Part shown: positions 32,601-44,600 of the stretch, piece after piece
Layout of the letters: each line of letters starts with the position of its first letter
How positions within the stretch are numbered: position 1 is the first letter of the stretch
Assembly: GCF_918797505.1 (NCBI RefSeq)
Contig: NC_092798.1
Coordinates: 819,501 to 883,500 of the forward strand
Length of the DNA stretch: 64,000 nucleotides
Direction of reading: 5' to 3'
From: Bemisia tabaci
Lineage: Eukaryota; Arthropoda; Insecta; Hemiptera; Aleyrodidae
The notes under the pieces: model-generated
Told to the model about the DNA's origin: nothing
The model's input: only the letters and a program-made list of their open reading frames with translations
Databases searched by the model: none
Program-made: the position numbers and the translations under genes

Positions 32601-35600
32601 CAAAAAAAAAAGGAATTTCAAGGTTCCGCAGCAAAATTCCTTGACTTTTCAGGTTTGAGCGAAATTCCCCAACTTTCCAAGGTTTTTCGACAACTTATCA
32701 AAATAGATTCTCACCCTGTTTGGGAAGTTTCCGACATGTTCAAAGCGTTTTACGTAAAACTTTGATATGGTAACGTAAATTTTAGGATCGATTATCGACG
32801 TGCCCCCATCTGAAACTACGGTAAATAATGGATTATTAAGGTGATGGTCGCAGACACCCTGCTCATAGATCCTTTTCCATCGGTTTAAACGGCAGATCAA
32901 TCGATGGATGGCAAAACACGCCACGCCACTGTTTTAGACGTCTAATTCCTAGCCTGGCAGGCCCTGTCTTGTGGTCGATTGAAATCTACTGTGATGTTGG
33001 ATGTGTTGTGTCGCGTTTCTCTGCCGACGGCTCACCTACATCTCGGAAGAGATAAAGCCCTCCAGGGAGTGAGTTTATCTCAATATGAGAGACGCGCCGA
33101 CGGAAAGCGCGGGGGGGGGGGGGGGGGGGGCTGGTTTCGGGTGGGATAATTCGTTGGGCGCCAAGCTGAGCCCGGGTTTGGGCGTCCTCGCTTGGCTGCC
33201 TTTCGTTATTCGAGTCGGGAAAAAAGGACGGATGTATCCCGCGGGAACCCGGGGCCGGGGCTCCACGATTAGAGAAAAGTTACGCCTTAAATTCATCCCT
33301 GCTCCCGCAACCCCCCCCCCCCCGCCTTTGTGCGCTTTGATCCTCTCGAATTTCCTACGGAGTGTATATCGATCACGGATGAGGCTCTGGCGCTCCTGGA
33401 GCCGCCCGACAAATTGCTTCGTTTGATTTTCCACAGCCTCAATCTTCTTCTCCCGTCCTCAGGAAGAACACCCTGTGAGTCTTCCGCCGACGCCAAGAAT
33501 CCCCCCGATTCAACATTAGGTTTAGAAGAAATATATGCTTACTTTTCCTTGTAATTTTCAGAAACATTAAATTGGATTGAGCTCAAAATCGCCTGAGAAA
33601 TCTGAGAGGGAATAATCAAAATTTTCCCTGTGAATTCGTTTTTAATTGGAGGAGACATGGCGACGCCTGAGGGCTCATGCGATGTTCTACCTTAGCACGG
33701 AGGGGTTGATTGGCAACGTTCCACCCAGCCACATTTCTCATCGAATAAAATGACTTGAATCTTTAGTCTGTGACAGGCTCCGATTGACTCCGGACATATG
33801 CTAGACGAGTACGCGATAGAAATCAGAGGAGGAAGAAGATGAAAAAGAAAAGGGTAATAAGATGAAGGAGAAAAGAAGGAAAAAGAAAGAGGAAAAAGAG
33901 AAGAAAGTGGCGGAAGGGAAGAAAAGAAGAAAAGGAGAAGGAGGAAGAGGAAGAAAGAGGGAGAAGAGCAGAGGGAGAGAGGGAGAGAAAGAAAAGATAG
34001 TAGAAAAGGGAGAGAGGAAGAAAAGGGTAGAAGGACAGAAAGAGGAGAGAGAGCAAGGAGATGTAAACGGGAAGAAGAGGAGGAAGAGAGGAGGAAAAAG
34101 AGAAAGTATAAAGAAAGAAAGAAGAAATGACGACGAGGATGAAGAGATAAAAGAGATAGATAAGGGAGGAAATGAAGGCGAGGGAAGAAAAAGGGGGGTC
34201 GGATGAAAAAGAATAAGATGGGAGGGATAAAATAGATAAGGAAGAGGAGAGGCAAGAGGAGGGGAAGAAGGAGAGAAAGAATGCAGAAGTTTTATTTAGT
34301 CGACTTATCATAAAGTTCAAATCACGCGAAAATGCCTGCAATTTTCCGGGTAGGCAACTCGCGCTCCAGGTTGTTAAAATACTTGCTCCAACGATTTCAA
34401 TCATAGTTTCGGGTTCGCACGCGTGTTGTTCCGATCTTAGTAGCATTGAGATTAATTTTGCCAGGTCATTGTCCTTTTTCTTTTAATTTTGCCGCCATGA
34501 ACTTTATGACATTTTTTTTTAAACAATACAATTATTTAGGACATTAGTACTTAATAATTATTTGGTTGGTTTTAATTCTTTTATGCAGCTGAGTGATGCA
34601 GTCCGCCTTTCTGTTTTTCAGCTGCTGTTGAAGCGTGTCTATCCCAGGGAATTCGTAGACGTGTTCTAGGTTTATTTAAATCTGGTTCTACGACAGCTCT
34701 ATTACATAAAGTTGCCAAGAATTTTGAGCCGGCAGCGGTTATCTCACAGAAAGTCCAAGATATTGAAAATTCAGATCCAAATAGGTAAGAATGTAGCTAT
34801 GCTCGTATGAACATAGGTATGAATATAGTAAAACGACTTAAGGCGTCCACTTTATTCGGAAGGATTCTTTGTTTTAATAAATCACGATGAACTTGATCGT
34901 GTTTCTAAAAGTTTATAAAATAATATTTTATAATTCCAAATCCCGTAATATTCAAAAGCAATCGCTTTACATTAATGATGTTTTCAAATTTAAAAAGACT
35001 ACATACTTAAAACTATCCTGATGTGGAGAAATGGACTACATTTTGCAATTAGGAACTTCAATTTCCAGCTCAGTTCAGAAACAACGTATGTACCATTAGT
35101 TTCCATATGCACATAAGTGTTTTTACAGATGAGCTAGAAATTACAGTTCCCTATTGCAAAATGTAGTTCAAATGACATGCCGTGAATCCACGACACTGTG
35201 GACAACCGTAACTTCAACGCTGTTCATGCGGACGAATGAAACTTATAATCAAAATGGACATTGGTCGACCCCTGCCATTAATTCCAAAACGTCTCGGACC
35301 ATGGCTAGGTGTATACATGAGGCAATTTTCTTACCTCGGTGCTGCAAAATCAAGCAAATTACTTAAGGTGATTCGATGGACGCCATATTTTGTGTCAGAA
35401 CGGCATGCATCAATTGGTTCCATATTTTCAGCTACTCGTCATTTTTCTCCTATTTTGAGATCGCACTTCTGTTGTCAGGAGTCTAAAGCACTCACTTACC
35501 AATTTTAACAAAGAAATTCAACGTAATAAAGGCGTGGTTTTTTCAGAGAGAAAATATCGCATTCGAGTGCAGTTTCGATATCAGTATCCAATGCGATATT

Positions 35601-38600
35601 TTCTCTCTGAAAAAACCACGCCTTTATTACGTTGAATTTCTTTGTTAAAATTGGTAAGTGAGTGCTTTAGACTCCTGACAACAGAAGTGCGATCTCAAAA
35701 TAGGAGAAAAATGACGAGTAGCTGAAAATATGGAACCAATTGATGCGATATATCGCATGCCGTTCTGACACAAAATATGGCGTCCATCGAATCACCTTAA
35801 ACAAATTCTACGTTCCATTTTTCCTCGAACTTGAAGAGAATGATACTTCTTTCCATTTGAATTTCAGGCCGTCCTCCTCTAGTGGTGAAAGCACCAACCG
35901 GTCTTCCTTAATTTTATCCAACAGTATTAGCGTGACGAAACCACCGCTTCAAAAGAAGAACTCTGCGAATAGTGGTTTGTCGTCACAACCTCCCAGGTAC
36001 CTTTGGATCCGCCTCGCTTTATTTGACAAAGTTTTAGCACGTATCATCGACCATCTAGTTCAAAATAGCAGGTAACTACTCTTTAAATTTTAGAAATGGA
36101 CACATTTACACCAAAAGCACCTATATCAATTCTGACATGAGCCCTTAGATCCATAAGAATACATGCATCTCAGGGCTCAAGTTACGATGGGTATAGTTCC
36201 TTTCGATTGAAACGCGTCCAAATAATCAAATTGCAGTTATGAACTGTTGAGATTAGTTCTTAGAATCACCATTTGCAGTTTTATTCGACACACAGTGGAT
36301 GGAGTCAATGGAAGAGGTCGGACAAAATTTGGAAACTTTGCAAGCTCATAACTCCGTTCGTACAAAACTTTGAGGTTTTAAAAGCGGTGCCATTTGTTTC
36401 CTCGTGAAATTCTATACTAGGAGCACACCTTACAATTTCAAATGTCACGAATTACACATTAAAATTTGCAGTTTTAGTTAAAAATTTAATGTCGGACCTG
36501 TCTAATTGACTCGATACACTGAGCGGCAGTTTATTCATCATTAGAATACTTTTAAAAGGACAATTTTTCTCTTCGCTGAGTAATTTAATTATCACCACTG
36601 AAGTTAATTGAAAATAAACAGCTCTCCTGAGTGATTTCTGTGCTGCTGCACTTTCCTTTTAGCTTTTGTTTCCAGGGTTGCCATAGATTCTTCATCCTCA
36701 AATTCCTTGACTTTTTTTGCTCTTCCCTGACTCCAAAAAATTCTGATTCTCTTACCTTTCTTGTGTTGATAAATTGCGCTTTTTCGCTTAATCATTAATT
36801 CGAAACATTTTTCTTTTTTTTTGTTGTTCTTTTCAGTAAATATTACGAGAAAGACTCACTGATTGCGGATGAAGATTATGGATCAATTCTAAGTTCTCTT
36901 TTAGGTAATGCCAACACATTAATATGATTTCCACTTATGTCTGCATCATTGATGAAAGTTCTTTTCCTGAATCACCTTCTCAACTAAAGATAGGAACAGC
37001 AAAAGAGAGAATTCTGTAGGAGGAAGAAGTAATGAAAGCATTCCCTCTTATATTTTACCTCACTAATTATGGAGTCAAAAAAGGTATAAGAGGAGAATTA
37101 ATTACCTAAATTTCAGAGTAATACACCAATATTTTACCGGCCGATGACAAAAAACAGGGAAGTGTCCGTTATTGGTCGAGCGTGGTTTTGTCGGCCTCCT
37201 GTCGTGTAAAGGATGTGGCGCTAACCACTGGCTCTACACTGCCGTGCTAAGGAAAAACGCCGTATGAACATTCAGGCGTTGCCATATTTTCTTCAACGTG
37301 AAACTAATTTCCCCGAAAACTCTGAGTATTTTTTCCCCAAATTTTCAGACAATTTTGTTCGCAATTTAATTTAAAATATCTGAAAATTTCGAGGAAAAAT
37401 ACGCACAACTTTCTTCAAAAATACATTTTTTATTCGGGGAAATTTGGCAACTCTCGAATGTTCATACGGCGTTCTTCCTCAGCACAGCAGTACACAACTC
37501 CGGGGTCCGGGGTTGGACTCGAGTTTGATGGTCTCAAATAACGGTTGCCTCGGACTGGTATTTTTATTTATTTATTTATTTATTTATTCTTTTGCTTTTT
37601 GCACATTTGGCTTCACAAAAACGTCATTTTCTAAATAAAGGTACTGATAGGTATAAACATGTTTACATACAAATCGTCTTAAATTCATTCATTGACATTC
37701 AAAAATTCATTGATTGAGTACGGGCATTTTGCAATTAAATGCCTTGTGGCCAGCTTACCGAAGGTTGGTCTATATATGCTTGCAGGTAGGTGGGTGAATT
37801 CAAATAAGGGTCAAATTCCAGGTTCTGTTTCCTCCCAAAATTTTTTTCTGAATTTTTGTGCAAACCAAACTTTATTTTGACTATCATTAGGTGTAGACTT
37901 AGGAAATATAGCTCGTCGAGCTTAATAGTTGGGCTTAAACCCGATTTCCACCGTCAAGTGTATCACTTCCCAAAATTTGCCGTAATTTTGCCTGATTTCC
38001 TAAATTTTCATCTCAGAGGTGACATATAATACTTTTAATTAAAAATTGAACACAATTGTCATAAAAGCATCGTCGATCACTAAATTAAAGCATAACTGAA
38101 AACATGTAACCCTTTCATATCTTGCAGAACCAAAAAAATTAAGAAAAAATTCATCTGTCATGAAAGATATCTGGAGCTTATTCTGCTTGTCTTTTAGACA
38201 GTTCCGTCTGTTTATCAAAATGCGCCTTGATTTCGTTTCACACGAGAAGAAGCTTTTATTTCTTGGAATATTGCAATACAAAATGGATCAAAAACACCGA
38301 ATTTTAAAACTTCGAGTGGGCGTGTACCCGCTGAAGTGGTGATAAAGCCAGGAAATTTTGAGGACTTACATTAACATAACAATTACACCGGTCAACTTTT
38401 TTTTTTTTTTTTTTTTATTTTCATTTTTGATTTTCCGAGGATTTGCCAATGGTTTCGGAGTAGATTTTTGGCGCTGATTCTGAAGAACACCTCCATTTAC
38501 CTGTATCAATGTGATTTATCCTGGGAAAGTTCGGAATTTTTCCGGAGAAATCGGAATTTTCCTTAAAAGTCTAGCTTTTCCAGAAGAGTCAATTTTCCGG

Positions 38601-41600
38601 GAGAATCTGTGCACGATGGAAAAAACACAGGAATTTTTCGATTTCGTAGCCTAAGATACATAAGAAACCCTATTGCACCCCTATTAAAATTTCCTTTCTT
38701 TTCCTTATACCAAGGTTTTCCGGTCCAGTTTCATAAAAATCAATTAATTAGTCACCGAGATAGTGTTTTAAGCCACGGCCACCATCTTAGATTTTCGAAT
38801 CTCGGAAATTTGACTAAAATTCGAGTTCCCCATTCAAAAATACCCGCGGGTACCAAGTTTCACTTTAATCGACTGATTAGGTGCTGAGATAGCATTTTAG
38901 GCCACGTCTGCCATCTTGGATTTTCGAATTTTGAAAATTCGACTAAAAATTCGAGTTTCCCATTCAAAAATACCCCCGGATACCAAGTTTTGCGTAAATC
39001 GACTGATTAGGTGCTAAGATAGCATTTTAGGCCACGTCCGCCATCTTGGATTTTCGAATTTTGAAAATTCGACTAAAAATTCGAGTTTCCCATTCAAAAA
39101 TACCCCCGGATACCAAGTTTTGCGTAAATCGATTGATTAGGCGCTGATATAGCATTTTAGGTCATGTCCGCCATCTTGGATTTTCGAATTTTGAAAATTC
39201 GACTAGAAATTCGAGTTCCCCATTGAAAAATACCTCCGTGTACCAAGTTTCACTTAAATCGGTCGAAAAGAGCGCCTACAGGGCTTAAACAAACAAGTCC
39301 CAGTTGATTAGGCGCTGCGATAGCATTTTAGGTCATGTCCGCCATCTTGGATTTTCGAATTTTCAAAATTCGACTAAAAATTCGAGTTCCCCATTGAAAA
39401 ATACCCCCGGGTACCAAGTTTCACTTAAATCGGTAGAAAAGAGCGCCTACAGGGCTTAAACAAGCAAGTCTCAGTTGTAACAGTTTTCCACTCTGTCCCA
39501 CTACAGTGGGACATGACATGGGACAGGATGGAAACATATGGGACAGGATGGAACGGGACAAGATGGAACGGGACAGGATGGAATAAGCGGTTTTTAAGCT
39601 TATCTCTAACAGTAAAGACAATTTTGGTGTTTTTTTTCACGGAATATTTAGTAGCACGTCCTAGAGGATCGGAATAAGAGAAAATTTTCCCTAACGCACC
39701 CTTCGAAAGTATTTTACGAGCTGATATTAGTGTGTGTGTGTATGCTTGACGCCCTGTTAGTTATCATGAATAGCATTCTGTTTGGCATCATTAATGGCGT
39801 TAATCTTGCACAAAAATTTGCGAATTTCAGAATTTTTGCCATCTACGACGTGTGAACTATTCAATCAAAACAAAAAAAGTCGTTTTTGGAAAAACCTCAA
39901 CGTTACGGCAGTCATTTAGAGCTTATTACATCGTTGCCATGTCTCTCCTGACTGTTGCTGACTGTTGCTCGGGACAATGATTCTAGCGCGTGAAAAAGTT
40001 ATTGATGGAGCAAAAAATAAATTGACTTATTTTTTTTCTCAAATTCAAAAGCATTACCTATCATCTCCGATAAAGTTTTCTCAAATAATCACTCTAGTTA
40101 TGCTGCAACATCGATTTAAAGTCAAGAACCAGGCACGGGGGACACGCAAATTTGGGACATATGTAGGCAATTTGCACATTCAAAGTTCTCCTAAATTTTT
40201 ATTTCAGTCCAAATAAAGTGGGAAGTAGCATGTAATAGTCAACAATAGTGTGGAAAATGAGAAAAAAATTTGATCTGCCCATGATTCTCAGATTATGACG
40301 ATTAAAACAGCTCGGGACACCAAATTAGACGCTTATTTGAACTCACCCAGGTATGCAGTAGGGACTGAAGGGGGACATGGGGCTTTGGCTAAAAGCGCAG
40401 GATTATCACTTATGTGGTTACTTCCAGAAAGAGCCGGGCAAGAAATAAATAAATGAAAATTAGACCGTGGCCAGGAGTTTCGGCTATGCATTCTTGGACC
40501 GCTTGCAAACGACTTCCGACCAACAAGTTTAAGATAACTCAGTTTAGGATTTTTAAATTAGGTATATCTGCTGCTACTCTATGGTCAGCAATTTATGGAA
40601 ACTACCAGTGTAATGATTACCCATGGTGGGAATAAGTAAATAAGAGCTAGATTAATGATTCTTCCTAACTAGAAATTCATAGAATTAATGAATTTTTCAG
40701 TTGGACCCTGTGCTCTTGACTTCTCCAGAACGAAAACGCAAGACCACATGTGGACCGACCCGCCAGCCGATGAATTAGTACAACGACATAGGATTTCTAG
40801 TGGTCATTCTACACTGCCAGCATGTAGAACGCCTCATTTAAATGTTTGTATTCTTTAATTCTGCACCTATTCTCATAGCGGTGAAATTATTAAAATGTAA
40901 TGTATCAAGCGATTTCAACCAGGGGAAGCCTTCCAGGAACCGTCTGCGTATTACGTCACGCTCTACGCTGCCGTGCTAAGAAAGAACGCCGTATGAACAT
41001 CCGAGAGTTGCCAAATTTCTCCCCATAAAACATGTATTTTTTAGGAAAGATGTGAATATTTTTCCATAAAATTTTCAGATATCTTGGATCAAATTGCAAA
41101 CAAAATGATCTGAGAAAATCGGAAAAAAAATATTCAACATTTTCCCAGTTAATGCGGTTTTTTAGTAACGGAAATCTGGCAACGCCTGGTGTTTCATACG
41201 GCGTTCTTCCTTGGCACGGCATTACGGGGCAAAGGCTCAACATTTTTGTGACGGAAGGGTGTGACACTGCTTGGTGCAAATTGAAAATTCTTTACAATTT
41301 TTTCGCTTTTTAGGGAGAAGAAAGACAGAGATCAGCATTTTATAAGTAAAGTTATGGTATTAGCAAAGCTTGATGTAATTTTTATGCTAGAGAGGGGGGG
41401 GGGGTTAAACTTAAGGGACAAAGGGGATGGGGGATGAAAATTCTAGATTTCAGCTTGACGCGCACTAATTAAAGCAGTCTCTAAGTTAACATCTCTAAAG
41501 AATGCAGATGAATTTATGACATTTTTTTTTTCTTTGAAAAAAGGGAAAAAAATGAAAAAATGATTATATCTTTCATTTATAAAAATGTCTCAATTCATGT

Positions 41601-44600
41601 GATGTTCATTTTAAACAAACCTTGCGGTTTCTTTCTGCTTCTTCCTCTTTTTTTATTTCGTCGGCAAAAATGAATAATCATTAATTTGCTCAACTTTTTC
41701 AGTATCGGCGCAGTTTGCATGCTGTCAATTCTGAGGAGAATCATAGACAAATTCCTATTTCCGCCAAGGACTATGTAGAGTCACTCCATCAAAATAGCCG
41801 AGCGACATTGCTGTACGGGAAAAATAATGTCTTGGTTTCTCCGGTAAGTCTCAAATCGTTCCCGCACTCTACAAGTAATGTGCGGCATGTTAGAACTTAC
41901 TGTAACAAAAACTGTACTATATGTATTTCTATGATTTTGCATCAGAATACAGGGACAGAAGCGAACTGATTACCTGCATGCCGTGAGATAAAATTGACTC
42001 ATTTTTTAAAGAATGTTAAAAACATTATTTTTCTCGTTGTTGCATCTTTCAAATAAAAATCTACGATAAATTATGCTCGAAAGCAAGTAAAGGATACTAC
42101 GTAATGGATTAGCTGGATACTTCTGGATTCACCATTTCAAATCTGGAATCTTGAGTGCATCGATGCTATTTATTAAAATTATCAGACATCCGGTAGGTAA
42201 ACCATAAAGCCAGCGGATACAGGTCCTCAGTTGCTGCGCGAAACTTGTGAACTAGTCAGGAAAAACGCATTCAGCACAATGAAAAAATAGTTTTCATCAA
42301 ATGGCTGAAACGTAAATTAATGACATGTCTTAGGGTCTGGGATCGTACCCAAAATGTTGTTTCTTTTCCTCTAACTTTAACTTGAGTCTAAATATACCCG
42401 AAAACAAGAAAGGGGTGCACTATTAGAAATTTTGGAGTAAAATTTTGTGCCGAAGTCTGCAGGGCGCCAAAAACCCCCCAAATAATATGAATGCGGAGCG
42501 GAATGGACTCTTTTTGTGGAGTTTCATACGCTTTCATAGTGCAGATTTCACTTCACATTTTTATCACTGGGGATTTTTGAGCGCTATACAGACTCCGGCA
42601 CCGAATTTCACTTCCCGCTTTTCAACAGTGTAAACCTAGGATTTAGACACTATACAGCTAGTTTTAATGAGGTTGTTCTCTTTGGAATTCACAGAAGGAT
42701 ATGAATGAGCCCATGCCAGGCTACTTATCACTTCACCAGACGGCGCACTCATTAACAATCAAATGGACTCCGAATCAACTAATGAACGGCTACTCAGAGT
42801 CAGACGGCACGGATAAAAGGTAATTCTTTAGCTAGACCGCATTTAACGGAAAAGAACCAAGTCACATCCGCAATTGCCAAATTTGACTGAGTAATTTAAT
42901 TTTTCACGATCGAGCGTTAGTGCGGATTCCTTTGAAAATGTTGCTTCGTGCTGTACGCAGAAAATTCACCGTTTACACAGAAATCCGTATAACCGTCTAC
43001 ATGTGACAAAAAATTGCCCAATTAAATTTAGCAAAAACTTTGAAGGGCAGGGAAATAACTGATTCTGAATCTACTGGAGTATGGCGAGGCATTCAACTTT
43101 CAACGCCTCATAAACGTACGAATCCGACTTTCCGAGTGGACTTGCGAATTTTTTCTAAACTTTGCATTTCCTTTAATTAAGTTTAATTAATTGATCTGCG
43201 GGCTGATTATTGAAATTGATGGACACAGCGATAGACAAAGAAGACGGACTGAAAATCTGAAAAGCTATCTGATCGGTGGAAGCAGACGGCTGCAATGGAC
43301 AAAGGAGGAAGTAATGGACTAACTAACGGCAACCCACGAGAGACCCTGTAGTTAGTCCATCGCTTTCCACTTTAGTCTATGAGAACCACCCGTTTCAACT
43401 AATAGGATCATTTCATGTTCTCCATGTCTTGTGTCTATCGCTTGGTCTATCAATTTCAATAATGAGCCCGCTGGAGCCCTCGTACATTGTGGTTATATCG
43501 TGCGATGCTCTGCAGCGCGTGGTTGCTGTGACAGCAAAGAGAGCTGCAGTGAGTGCATTTCTGTATGAGCCATGATTAGCACATGCTAAACAATTTTGGT
43601 TTCTCTGTTTCAGCATCTATTGGGAATATGCACTGAATGTAAGAGTAGATGATATAGTTTACGTCCATTGTCACCAACATGGTAAGTATTACTTGCAAGT
43701 ACTGGATAATATTTAGCGAAAAGGAACCGCTATTTCTGGCCCATTTTAGAAACGATATACATGCAGTTGTATTTGTTTCCCTATGCAGATAGGTGCTTTT
43801 ATGGAATAGATCCAGAGATAGTGGTTCCTTATTCAAGAATGTAATCTGAATATCACTGTCATAAAATAATTTTAAAAGGGGTAGACTGGCAGTGCATGAG
43901 GAACGTTAGGACGCGATCATAATTTGGAGGCCCCTGTATAAGGTAGCTGAGTGGGGCCGCCCCCAGAAAGTTAGCAGGGGAGTCGGGGGGGGGGGGGGGG
44001 GGCTCTCTCCCGGGCAATTTCGTATATTTAACTAATTCCAAACGTAATTTTCAGCAATAAAACATGACTGGAGATTTTTAAATGTTGTACTTGCATTGAC
44101 CGGTAGATAAGCTACGAATTAGAGTATTCTGATTCATTTTTCCTACTTAAAATTTGACGTAAAACACGATTCGGGCAACGTAAAGGGGTGAAACTAACCC
44201 CAAATTGAGATAGTTAAAGTTTTCCAGAAGCAAATCAACCGACTTGGCACACGGGCTAGGAATTCAGATGCGACGTGACGCGGCGCTGCAAAATGCCTTC
44301 AACTAGGTAGGTAGGCAATTTGCGCTCCGAGAAGTTAGAATAGTTGCTCGGGCTCTAGCAAGGCGCCAGGTGTCGTGGCATGGTCGCGTCGCGTCGCGTC
44401 GGTTCCTGAGAAGAACCGACTGTCGAACGAACAATGGACCAGTGCTGCCGTGCCAAGGAAAAACGCCGTATGAGCCTTCGGACGTTGCCAAGTTTCCTCC
44501 GATAAAAACTGAATATACTACCTAGAAAAATTGCTAATATTACTTTCCAAAATTTACAGACAATTTTGAACGCAATTTAATCTAAAATATCTGAAAATTT

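Larger units (their letters stand above)
23081..34621 (+). other. Large SGSM intron (11.5 kb) filled with repeats
   Basis: No exon is missing between the flanking coding exons by comparison with SGSM homologues. It carries MITEs (23524-23938, 28561-29111, 29203-29458, 31101-31408), family G, H and L copies, small palindromes, a 28-base poly-A (about 26656-26683), TCGATA-rich low-complexity DNA (27540-27780) and a purine tract (33835-34285). Antisense ORFs here have no known family match. Positions 24300-25360 and 32000-32780 hold nothing I recognise. Confidence 0.7.

Noticed and set aside
33692..34446. Two antisense ORFs of about 190-210 codons rich in Ser, Phe and Leu, and a Lys/Glu-rich sense ORF
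   Set aside because: All are products of the polypurine tract, which lacks stop codons by composition; no protein family matches.
38776..39476. CRISPR-like regularly spaced array
   Set aside because: The whole 130-bp unit is repeated, with no short-repeat plus unique-spacer structure, and the genome is animal.
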